From Anaerolineae bacterium (GTDB lineage: Bacteria; Chloroflexota; Anaerolineae; 4572-78; NAK82), in assembly GCA_025062175.1 (NCBI GenBank), contig JANXAX010000116.1:1-7492 (forward strand): a DNA stretch of 7,492 nt. Reading direction: 5' to 3'. The notes under the pieces are model-generated. The model was not told the origin of the DNA and made no database searches. It saw only the letters and a list, made by a program, of their open reading frames with translations. Shown one piece after another: positions 1 to 6,054 of this stretch. Each line of letters opens with the position of its first letter. The first letter of the stretch is position 1. Made by a program: the position numbers and the translations under genes.

Positions 1-734
1 CCGATCAGACCACCACCTACCGCCTGGTGGCAGCCAATCCGAACGGGCGCAGCGAGAAGGCGGTCACCATCGAGGTGCGCGGGCTGCCGGTGATCCACCA
101 TTTTACCTGCTCCCCGTGCCAAGTGCGTGCCGGCGAGCCGGCCACGCTCAGCTGGGACTTAAGCGGCGGCGTGGCGGCCTACCTGGACGGCCAGGGGGTT
201 GTCGCGCCGGGCAGCACGGTGGTCTACCCGCAGACCACCACCTACCGTCTGGAGGCGGTGGGCGAGCGCGGCAGCGTCGAACGCCTGGTGACGGTGACCG
301 TCCTCGAAGGAGTGCAGCCCGATGTCATCCGTCACACGCTGGAGCAACTGGGCTACCGGGTGCGGGCGGTACATTTGCATCCGCTGGCCAGCGGCGGGCG
401 CTCGTGGACGGTGGTGATGACCGCGGCATGCCCGGAGGCGCAGGCGTGCGCGCACGCGATAGCGGCCCAATTCTATTGGGGGCTCAAGGTGCTGTACGAC
501 AGCGGCGTGAGCGAGCCCCTGACGGTCGGCCTGTTCGACGGGGTGCGTTACACCACCTTCCTGACTGTGACCCCGGCGACGCTCGAGGCGTTTCTGCGCG
601 GTGCGATCGACGGGCAGACGTTGTGGCGCTCCGGGCGCTGGAACGTCTGGGATGACTGGCACGGCCGCTGGCTCAACCTGGGACACTCCGCTTTCACGGC
701 GAAGCTCTTTACAACGCCGCGCTTTGTGCACTAA
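1..734 (+). CDS. Ig-like repeat surface/secreted protein, C-terminal part (5' end outside window)
   Basis: The frame is open from base 3 to the TAA at 732-734, giving 243 visible residues. The true start lies upstream: coding sequence typical of this fold already precedes the first possible internal start, a GTG at 27. Visible residues 1 to about 26 are the end of one Ig-like repeat (DQTTTYRL then AVTIEV). Residues about 28-101 are a full second repeat of the 'PVI..F..SP..V..GEPATLSW' type, ending PQTTTYRL and LVTVTV. Such repeats are usually extracellular and structural. Residues about 105-233 form a separate domain I do not recognise; it is rich in Trp and Tyr near its end (WRSGRWNVWDDWHGRW). 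Four cysteines occur in two close pairs (CSPC and CPEAQAC), which is unusual for these repeats and could mean disulfides. The gene converges on the phosphorylase gene with overlapping stops. Function unknown; the reading frame itself is well supported. Confidence 0.85.
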   Translation, partial: DQTTTYRLVAANPNGRSEKAVTIEVRGLPVIHHFTCSPCQVRAGEPATLSWDLSGGVAAYLDGQGVVAPGSTVVYPQTTTYRLEAVGERGSVERLVTVTVLEGVQPDVIRHTLEQLGYRVRAVHLHPLASGGRSWTVVMTAACPEAQACAHAIAAQFYWGLKVLYDSGVSEPLTVGLFDGVRYTTFLTVTPATLEAFLRGAIDGQTLWRSGRWNVWDDWHGRWLNLGHSAFTAKLFTTPRFVH

Positions 735-2050
735 GTCGCGAGCTCCGCGGGGATGATCTCGTAGAGATGCGGGGGCGGTGAGGGCGGGGAATCGCTCCAC
801 TGCCACGCATCGCGCAGTAGCTCGCGCGCCGCAGCCAGCCGGTCGGCGTGATTGGCGTACAACGTGAGCAGCGCTTCACCGCGCTCCACCGCGTCACCGA
901 TCTTCTTGTGTAACACGATGCCCACGGCATGGTCGATGGGGTCGTCCTTCTTTTCGCGGCCGGCGCCAAGCACCACGCTCGCCTGCCCGATCACCTGCGC
1001 GTCGATGGCAGCGAGGTAGCCGGCGCGCGGAGCGGGCAGCGGTTCGATCAGGGCCGCTTGTGGCAACCGCTCCGGATGCTCGAGCACGGTTGCGGCGCCC
1101 CCTTGGGCCGTGATCCAGGTGACGAACGTGTGCCATGCGGCGCCGCTCTCCAGTTGGCGCGCCAGCAGCGCACGCCCCGCTTCCAAGTTGGCGACGTGCC
1201 CAGCCAGCGCTAGCATCAGCGCCCCGACGGTCAGGCAGTGGTCGCGCACATCCGCCGGGCCTTCACCCCGCAGCACCCGGATCGCCTCGTGCACTTCCAG
1301 GGCGTTGCCGACCGCCTGGCCGAGCGGCTGGTTCATGTCGGCGAGGACGGCGGCCACGCGACGGCCGGCGGCTTGCCCGATGGCGATCATCAGCTGGGCC
1401 AGCTCGCGTGCCATCTCTAGCGTCTTCATAAAGGCGCCGCGCCCCACCTTGACGTCCAGGACGATGCCGGTCGCACCGGCGGCGATCTTCTTGCTCATAA
1501 TGCTGCTGGCGATGAGGGGAATGCTCTCCACGGTGGCGGTCACATCGCGCAGCGCGTAGAACTTGCCATCGGCCGGCGCCAGGTCGGCCGACTGCGCGGC
1601 AACGACGATGCCGTGTTCGCGCAGCTGTCGGATGAACTGAGCGTGGCTGAGCGCGACGCGATAACCGGGGATGCTCTCCAGCTTATCAATGGTGCCGCCG
1701 GAGAAGCCCAGCCCGCGGCCGCTCATCTTGCCCACCGGCACACCAGCGCTGGCCACCAGCGGCGCCACCACCAGGGTGGTCTTGTCGCCGACGCCGCCGG
1801 TGGAGTGCTTGTCCAGCACCCATTCGGCCACCGCACGCAGGTCGAGCACTTTGCCAGAACGAGCCATGGCAAGCGTCAGGTCGGTCGTCTCGCGCGCGCT
1901 CATCCCGCGCAGCAGCACCGCCATGCACCACGCCGCCGCCTGGTAATCCGGGATGTGCCCTTCAGCATAGCCTCGGACGAAGAACTCGATCTCGGCCGTG
2001 GAGAGCTCCAGGCCGTCGCGTTTCTTGGCGATGATATCTACCGCGCGCAT
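731..2050 (-). CDS. pdp: Pyrimidine-nucleoside phosphorylase (thymidine phosphorylase family)
   Basis: It encodes a cytoplasmic salvage enzyme, 439 aa. Family members catalyse reversible phosphorolysis of uridine, thymidine and deoxyuridine to the free base plus (deoxy)ribose-1-phosphate, usually as homodimers. The family signature KMSGRGLGFSGGTIDKLE is at residues 108-125 and the phosphate-site motif DKHSTGGVGDK at 80-90. R168, S183 and K187 fall at the positions of the pyrimidine-base contacts known in Bacillus-type enzymes. Length matches the family (about 433-440 aa). The frame can be extended upstream to 2164, but homology begins at MRAVDIIAKK, so I place the start at the ATG read from 2050 down. 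A GGGG tract (2058-2061) lies 7 bases before it and a longer purine-rich stretch (2064-2075) further out, so the ribosome binding site is ordinary to weak. It is transcribed alone from a strong promoter about 50 bases upstream. The alternative name deoA is possible, because uridine and thymidine specificity cannot be told apart here. Confidence 0.96.
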   Translation of the reverse strand: MRAVDIIAKKRDGLELSTAEIEFFVRGYAEGHIPDYQAAAWCMAVLLRGMSARETTDLTLAMARSGKVLDLRAVAEWVLDKHSTGGVGDKTTLVVAPLVASAGVPVGKMSGRGLGFSGGTIDKLESIPGYRVALSHAQFIRQLREHGIVVAAQSADLAPADGKFYALRDVTATVESIPLIASSIMSKKIAAGATGIVLDVKVGRGAFMKTLEMARELAQLMIAIGQAAGRRVAAVLADMNQPLGQAVGNALEVHEAIRVLRGEGPADVRDHCLTVGALMLALAGHVANLEAGRALLARQLESGAAWHTFVTWITAQGGAATVLEHPERLPQAALIEPLPAPRAGYLAAIDAQVIGQASVVLGAGREKKDDPIDHAVGIVLHKKIGDAVERGEALLTLYANHADRLAAARELLRDAWQWSDSPPSPPPHLYEIIPAELAT

Positions 2051-2108
2051 AGTCGATCCCCGACCCCCCTTCCTTGAGATAGAAAACTGTGCTCGAACGC
2101 TTAGAAAA

Positions 2109-2137
2109 ATTATATCGTGATAAGATGAAGTTGTCAT
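2109..2137 (-). promoter_or_regulatory. Sigma70-like promoter of the nucleoside phosphorylase gene
   Basis: Read on the minus strand, there is a -35 element ATGACA (2137-2132, 5 of 6 to consensus), a 17-base spacer and a perfect -10 TATAAT (2114-2109). Transcription would start near 2102, giving a leader of about 50 bases before the ATG at 2050. It sits in an AT-rich island that stands out from the GC-rich surroundings. Confidence 0.8.
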
Positions 2138-2143
2138 AATAGT

Positions 2144-2160
2144 GAACAAGGGAGGTGTTC
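2144..2160. promoter_or_regulatory. Inverted repeat GAACA-N7-TGTTC, possible operator
   Basis: Perfect 5-base arms (2144-2148 and 2156-2160) surround a 7-base centre. The site ends 7 bases upstream of the -35 element of the phosphorylase promoter and about 20 bases upstream of the -35 element of the divergent SIMPL promoter. That position would suit a regulator of either gene. Arms this short can arise by chance, and no regulator can be named. Confidence 0.3.
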
Positions 2161-2179
2161 CCAAAACCTGCCACGCTTC

Positions 2180-2207
2180 TTGCCTTTGCCTTCTATCTTG
2201 CTACAAT
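2180..2207 (+). promoter_or_regulatory. Probable promoter of the SIMPL-domain gene
   Basis: There is a -35-like TTGCCT (2180-2185, 4 of 6), a 16-base spacer, and an extended -10 TGC-TACAAT (TACAAT 2202-2207, 5 of 6). Transcription would begin near 2214, leaving a leader of roughly 100 bases. It is the best plus-strand match in the divergent intergenic region. Confidence 0.6.
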
Positions 2208-2302
2208 CCTTGCGCGGAAGGGCGGAACATCCTTTGGTATCACAACGTCGTGAAGGTAGACGAAGCGGAACCATTCCCATCTATAGGAGCAGAGCACTGA
2301 CG

Positions 2303-2309
2303 AGGAGGG
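2303..2309 (+). promoter_or_regulatory. Strong ribosome binding site for the SIMPL-domain gene
   Basis: AGGAGGG lies 7 bases before the ATG at 2317. It supports this start over the second in-frame ATG at 2338, which has no comparable site. Confidence 0.85.
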
Positions 2310-2316
2310 AAGAAAT

Positions 2317-3060
2317 ATGAGGCAAAGCGAACTTTCGATGCGTTGGATCGGCGTCCTGGTGGCGCTGGCGGTGATGAGCGCCGCGGCGGGCCTTGCGCTT
2401 TTCGGCCCGTCGGCGGCCTTGGCGCAAGAAGAGCAGCCCGGCACCATCACCGTCGTGGGCGAGGGCAAGGTCACCATCAAGCCGGACATGGCCCAGGCCA
2501 CCATCGGTGTGGATATCACCCGGCCGACGGTCAAAGAGGCCAGCGCCGAGGCATCCCAGGTGATGAACAGGGTGCTCGGCGCGCTCAAGGAGCTGGGCGT
2601 TGCGGAGCGTGATATGCAGACGTCCGGTTTCAGCGTCTGGCAGGAGCGACCTTACAATCCCGATGGCACACAGGGCCCGCCGGTCTATCACGTCACCAAT
2701 CAGCTCAACGTCACCATCCGCAACCTGGAGAATTTAGGCGCCGTGTTGGACGCGGCGATGAATGCCGGCGCCAACAACATTTATGGGGTCACCTTTAGCC
2801 TCTCGGACACCGCGCAAGCGGAGGCAGAAGCGCGCCGCAAGGCGGTCGAGAACGCCCGTGCTAAGGCCGAGGACCTCGCCCGCCTGACCAACCTGCAGCT
2901 GGGTGAGGTGCTCAGCGTCAGCGAGGTGATCGGCGGGGTCAGCGGCGGCTACTATCCCGGCGTTCAGAGGGTCGAGGGAATGGGCGGCGGTGGCCCGATT
3001 GTGCCGGGCGAATTGGAGATCACCATACAGCTGCAGGTGACCTACAGCACGGTGCGCTAA
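2317..3060 (+). CDS. Exported SIMPL-domain (DUF541, YggE/BP26-like) protein
   Basis: 247 aa. Residues 1-36 form a Sec signal peptide: a short N-terminal stretch with R9, a hydrophobic run from about 11 to 29, and an Ala-rich cleavage region ending SAALA before Q37. The rest is one SIMPL domain. It opens with the typical ITVVGEGKVTIKPDMAQATIGV (44-65) and includes the helix rich in Ala, Glu and Arg at about 166-190. Near the end is a Gly-rich stretch (206-227). The mature protein should be outside the membrane. Family members form oligomers and are linked to stress resistance in some bacteria, but the biochemical role is poorly defined, so no precise function is claimed. The start has an excellent ribosome binding site, and the gene is closed by an intrinsic terminator 8 bases after its stop. 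It is co-directional with the PBP gene, but the terminator argues for a mainly monocistronic transcript. Confidence 0.93.
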   Translation: MRQSELSMRWIGVLVALAVMSAAAGLALFGPSAALAQEEQPGTITVVGEGKVTIKPDMAQATIGVDITRPTVKEASAEASQVMNRVLGALKELGVAERDMQTSGFSVWQERPYNPDGTQGPPVYHVTNQLNVTIRNLENLGAVLDAAMNAGANNIYGVTFSLSDTAQAEAEARRKAVENARAKAEDLARLTNLQLGEVLSVSEVIGGVSGGYYPGVQRVEGMGGGGPIVPGELEITIQLQVTYSTVR

Positions 3061-3068
3061 ACACGCGA

Positions 3069-3105
3069 GGGACAGGGAGTGGTGGACACTCCCTTGTCCC
3101 TTTTT
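3069..3105 (+). terminator. Intrinsic (Rho-independent) terminator after the SIMPL gene
   Basis: The 5' arm GGGACAGGGAGTG (3069-3081) pairs with the 3' arm ending at 3100 over 13 base pairs, with one bulged T at 3094 and a 5-base loop (3082-3086). T3101-3105 follow directly. It starts 8 bases after the SIMPL stop. The U-tract ends 15 bases before the preferred PBP start at 3121, so it also controls how much SIMPL transcription reaches that gene. Confidence 0.92.
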
Positions 3106-3110
3106 GGGAG
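3106..3110 (+). promoter_or_regulatory. Ribosome binding site that fixes the PBP start
   Basis: GGGAG immediately follows the terminator U-tract and lies 10 bases before the GTG at 3121. The GTG at 3079 lies inside the terminator stem. The ATG at 3160 has GGAGG directly abutting it, with no spacer. The GTG at 3121 is therefore the best supported start. Confidence 0.55.
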
Positions 3111-3120
3111 CCTGCTCATA

Positions 3121-5745
3121 GTGTACCAGCGCGTCGGTCTTGTTCGTGTCCCATGGAGGATGTTACTCGGGGTCGTCCTGTCTGGCATCATAGCCGGCGG
3201 CGCGTTTGCGCTGTGGCATTGGCTGATTGTCGACCTGCCTTCACCCGAACACCTCTATTGGTACACCTCTGTCCCTTCTACGCGCATCTACGACCGCAAC
3301 GGCCGGCTGCTGTATGAGATTCTAGACCCGCACAAGGGCGCCCACGCGCCGGTGCCGCTGAGCGCGATCCCCAAAGCGTGCATCCAGGCCACGCTGGCGA
3401 CCGAGGACGCTAGCTTCTACACCAATCCGGGTGTGGACGTCTGGGCGATCCTGCGTGCGGTGTGGGTCAACCTGCGCGGCGGTGAGGTGCTCTCCGGCGG
3501 CAGCACTATCACCCAACAGCTGGCACGCAACTTGCTGATGACGCCGGAGGAGCGCAGCCGCGTCTCATTGGAACGCAAATTGCGCGAGGCGGTCCTGGCG
3601 TGGCGCTTGGCGCGCACGTACAGCAAGGACGAGATCCTCACCCTCTACCTCAACGAGACCTACTACGGCAACCTGGCCTATGGCATAGAGGCGGCGGCGC
3701 GCACTTACTTCGCCAAGAGTGTGAGCGAGCTCGACCTGGCCGAATGTGCCATGCTCGCTGGTCTGCCGCAATCCCCGGCACGTTACAATCCATTGGAGAA
3801 TCCGGGCGCCGCCCGTAAGCGCCAGAGGGTGGTGCTCAACTTGATGGTCAAACACGGCTTCATCACTCCCCAGGAGGCCGACCTGGCGGCGCGTGAGGAC
3901 CTAGCCTTCGCCGCGGCGCCGTTTCCCATCCGGGCGCCGCACTTTGTGATGTTCGTGTGGAGTCAGTTGGAGCGCGAGTTCGGCCGGGAGGCGCTCTATA
4001 CGCAAGGGCTGCGCGTCCACACCACCCTCGACCTGGACGTGCAGGATACGGTGCAGCGCATCGTGCGCTATCGCCTGGCGCAGCTAAACGCGCGGCGCGA
4101 GGGGCAGCCGCCGCGCAATGTGCGCAACGCCGCGGTCGTGGTGCTGGACGTGCACACCGGCCACATCCTGGCGATGGTGGGCAGCCCGGACTACTTCGAC
4201 CCGCGCATCGACGGGGCGGTGAATGCGACGCTGGCCCCGCGACAACCCGGCTCCTCAATCAAGCCGCTCACCTACGCCGTGGCGCTGGATCCACAGCGTC
4301 CCAATCCGCTCACCCCCGCCACAGTGCTGATGGACGTGCGCACCGCCTTCGTGACGCGCGAGGGCGATCCCTATGTGCCGCAGAACTACGACCGGCGCTG
4401 GCGCGGGCCAGTGCTGCTGCGTCAGGCGTTAGCTGCCAGCTACAACCTGGTGGCGGTCAAGGTGTTGGAGTACGTGGGCCTCGACGCCATGATCCGGCTG
4501 GCGCGCACAATGGGCATCACCACCTTCGATGACGCGGACCGCTTCGGACTGGCCCTGACCCTGGGCGGCGGCGAGGTGCGGCTGTTGGAGCTCACCGCGG
4601 CCTATGCCGCCTTCGCCAGCGGCGGCTATCGCGTCGAACCGGTGGCCATCACCCGCATCGAGAACGCCCGCGGCGCCGTGCTCAAGCGCTTCGTCCCTCC
4701 GGCCCGTCCGCGGGTGCTGGACGAACGGGTGGCCTATCTCATCAGCGACATCCTGAGCGACGACCAGGCGCGTGCCCCGACCTTCGGCGAGGGCAGCCCC
4801 CTGCGTCTGTCGCGGCCAGCCGCCGCCAAGACCGGCACCACCACCGACTGGCGCGACAACTGGACGCTCGGCTACACCCCCGACCTGGTGACGGGTGTCT
4901 GGGTGGGCAATGCCGACAACGCGCCGATGCGCCACGTGAGCGGCATCACCGGGGCAGCGCCCATCTGGCACGACGTGATGGAGGAGCTGCTTAAGGGCCG
5001 ACCGGTGCGCTGGTACGACCCGCCGCCGGGCCTGGTGCGAGTGTCGGTGTGTGCCGACAGTGGCCTGCTCCCGGTCGAATCCGATCCGCCGACGACCATC
5101 CAGCTGGCCCGCGCTGGGCATGAGACCGCGGCGACATCCGCCGTGCGCTATCCAGCGACCTGTCCGCGCCGGATCGAGGAGTGGTTCATCGCCGGCACCG
5201 AACCGACCCGGCGCGACGACTGGCACTGGTGGTACCGCCTCGACAAGCGCAACGGCCTGCTGGCCGGACCGCAGTGCCCTGCGCTGTATGTGACCTATCG
5301 ACGCTACACACTCTACCCCGCCGAGGCGCAGGAGTGGGCACGCCGTCAGGGCATCCCGCAACCGCCCGAGCGCTATTCGCCTCTTTGCCCATTGCCTGGT
5401 ACAATTTCCGCAGTGCAACCAAACGGCGCGTATGGCGGTGCCCATGTCGCGCCGCCCACGGCGCTGGTCATGCTCAGTCCAGACGAGGGAGCACGTTATC
5501 GCTTCTCCGCGGAGATCCCGCCTATGGCGCAACGGCTGGTGGTGCATGTCCGTCCGGTGGACGGGGTCGTCCCGCGCCAAGTCACCCTGCTGGTGGACGG
5601 GCAACCGTTGGCGACGGTGACGCGTCCGCCGTATCGGGTCACCTGGACGATGCGCCCCGGCCGGCACACCTTCGCCGCCCAAGGAGTGGACGCCGCCGGC
5701 CGGCCGTTGCACAGCAACACAGTGCATGTGGAGGTGACGGAATAA
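3121..5745 (+). CDS. pbpC: Bifunctional class A penicillin-binding protein, PBP1C type
   Basis: Starting at GTG 3121 it has 874 aa; residues below use this start. It polymerises lipid II into glycan strands and cross-links the stem peptides at the outer face of the membrane. A short basic N-terminus is followed by one membrane anchor (about 14-37). The glycosyltransferase family 51 domain follows, with catalytic Glu at E95 in ATEDASFY, GGSTITQQLARN at 126-137 and RKLREAVLAWRLARTYSK at about 152-169. The transpeptidase domain has all three motifs: S378-x-x-K381, S440-Y-N442 and K570-T-G572, so both activities look intact. A linker region of about 640-770 has four cysteines. The last 90 residues (about 783-874) look like the Ig-like BiPBP_C domain found at the end of PBP1C proteins. 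The usual His after the catalytic Glu motif is Asn here (YTNPGVD). The gene follows the SIMPL terminator and precedes a probable alpha-2-macroglobulin, a common PBP1C partner. A PBP1A-type label is the alternative. Confidence 0.93.
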   Translation: MYQRVGLVRVPWRMLLGVVLSGIIAGGAFALWHWLIVDLPSPEHLYWYTSVPSTRIYDRNGRLLYEILDPHKGAHAPVPLSAIPKACIQATLATEDASFYTNPGVDVWAILRAVWVNLRGGEVLSGGSTITQQLARNLLMTPEERSRVSLERKLREAVLAWRLARTYSKDEILTLYLNETYYGNLAYGIEAAARTYFAKSVSELDLAECAMLAGLPQSPARYNPLENPGAARKRQRVVLNLMVKHGFITPQEADLAAREDLAFAAAPFPIRAPHFVMFVWSQLEREFGREALYTQGLRVHTTLDLDVQDTVQRIVRYRLAQLNARREGQPPRNVRNAAVVVLDVHTGHILAMVGSPDYFDPRIDGAVNATLAPRQPGSSIKPLTYAVALDPQRPNPLTPATVLMDVRTAFVTREGDPYVPQNYDRRWRGPVLLRQALAASYNLVAVKVLEYVGLDAMIRLARTMGITTFDDADRFGLALTLGGGEVRLLELTAAYAAFASGGYRVEPVAITRIENARGAVLKRFVPPARPRVLDERVAYLISDILSDDQARAPTFGEGSPLRLSRPAAAKTGTTTDWRDNWTLGYTPDLVTGVWVGNADNAPMRHVSGITGAAPIWHDVMEELLKGRPVRWYDPPPGLVRVSVCADSGLLPVESDPPTTIQLARAGHETAATSAVRYPATCPRRIEEWFIAGTEPTRRDDWHWWYRLDKRNGLLAGPQCPALYVTYRRYTLYPAEAQEWARRQGIPQPPERYSPLCPLPGTISAVQPNGAYGGAHVAPPTALVMLSPDEGARYRFSAEIPPMAQRLVVHVRPVDGVVPRQVTLLVDGQPLATVTRPPYRVTWTMRPGRHTFAAQGVDAAGRPLHSNTVHVEVTE
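5397..5405 (+). promoter_or_regulatory. Extended -10-like element inside the PBP gene
   Basis: TGG-TACAAT has the same TGnTACAAT form as the proposed SIMPL promoter at 2199-2207. The best -35 partner is weak (TTCGCC 5376-5381, 3 of 6, 18-base spacer). It lies at the junction between the linker and the C-terminal Ig-like domain, about 650 bases upstream of the next gene. It may be a chance match in coding sequence. Confidence 0.2.
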
Positions 5746-5983
5746 CGTTCAGGGTACCCATGGCATTTCGAGGAGAAGTAGGCTGGCGACTGCAGTCACG
5801 CTGGACGGGCGTGTCGCCGAGGAGACACCCGGCGGAGACACCACCATCCCCGGCCGTCACACCATATATCCCAGCCGCGACCGTCGGGGAACGGTGCCAT
5901 TCCCGCTTGCTGACGCGCGCGGCTCGGTCCGGCAATCCGCGCCGCTCTCAGCCGTGCAGAATGCGCCGGAGACGATAGCATCA

Positions 5984-6017
5984 TTTCACACCTTTTGTGT
6001 ACACAAGTGGTTTCACA
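5984..6017. promoter_or_regulatory. Perfect palindrome TTGTGTACACAA flanked by TTTCACA repeats
   Basis: The 12-base palindrome occupies 5995-6006. Outer CC (5991-5992) and GG (6009-6010) extend it to a 20-base interrupted dyad. A direct repeat TTTCACA occurs on each side (5984-5990 and 6011-6017, 27 bases apart). A palindrome with no loop cannot fold into a useful RNA hairpin, so a dimeric DNA-binding protein is the natural reading. It ends 48 bases before the macroglobulin-like start. The regulator is unknown. Confidence 0.45.
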
Positions 6018-6040
6018 TGGCACTCGACAAGGGAAACGAG

Positions 6041-6045
6041 AGGAG
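6041..6045 (+). promoter_or_regulatory. Ribosome binding site of the macroglobulin-like gene
   Basis: AGGAG lies 9 bases before the ATG at 6055. It supports that start over the in-frame ATG at 6076, which would cut away most of the basic N-terminus of the signal peptide. Confidence 0.8.
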
Positions 6046-6054
6046 AAGAGTACG

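Larger units (their letters stand above)
5746..6054 (+). other. 309-base non-coding leader between PBP and macroglobulin-like genes
   Basis: There is no convincing gene and no intrinsic terminator with a U-tract. Bases 5785-5818 can fold as GGCGAC (5785-5790) with GTCGCC (5813-5818), enclosing ACGC/GCGT (5798-5801 with 5809-5812), with a 7-base bulge and a 7-base loop. GGAGACACC occurs twice with a 13-base period (5821-5829, 5834-5842). Near 5879-5904 two short stems share bases and so exclude each other: ACCGT/ACGGT and GGGAA/TTCCC. The last 75 bases turn AT-richer and carry an operator-like palindrome. No known riboswitch class is recognised and I could not define a promoter with both elements. 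Confidence 0.5.

Noticed and set aside
2051..2164. 38-residue N-terminal extension of the phosphorylase to 2164
   Set aside because: It spans the TATAAT promoter and the leader, and the family N-terminus (MRAVDIIAKK) begins at 2050.
3079..3120. N-terminal extension of the PBP to the GTG at 3079
   Set aside because: The codons lie within the stem and U-tract of a strong terminator, the added residues do not look like a PBP N-terminus, and the GTG at 3121 has a placed GGGAG.
4429..5727. Long minus-strand open frame (432 codons) opposite the PBP gene
   Set aside because: It is a shadow of the high-GC codon pattern of the PBP. The product has no recognisable domain, is rich in Arg, His and Gly, and lies opposite a gene with complete catalytic motifs.
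5788..5797. Ten-base palindrome GACTGCAGTC
   Set aside because: A single short dyad in GC-rich DNA with no repeats or positional support; it overlaps the proposed RNA hairpin and is likely chance.
5875..5920. Superficial likeness to a cobalamin riboswitch core (GGGGAACGGTGCC then ATTCCCGC)
   Set aside because: The following conserved elements, such as the ACTGT-like segment and the long pairing scheme, are missing, and the downstream gene has no link to cobalamin.
5760..5978. Small plus-strand frame starting ATG at 5760 (72 aa) in the leader
   Set aside because: There is no ribosome binding site before the ATG, the product is low-complexity Arg- and Pro-rich, and the region is better explained as structured non-coding leader.
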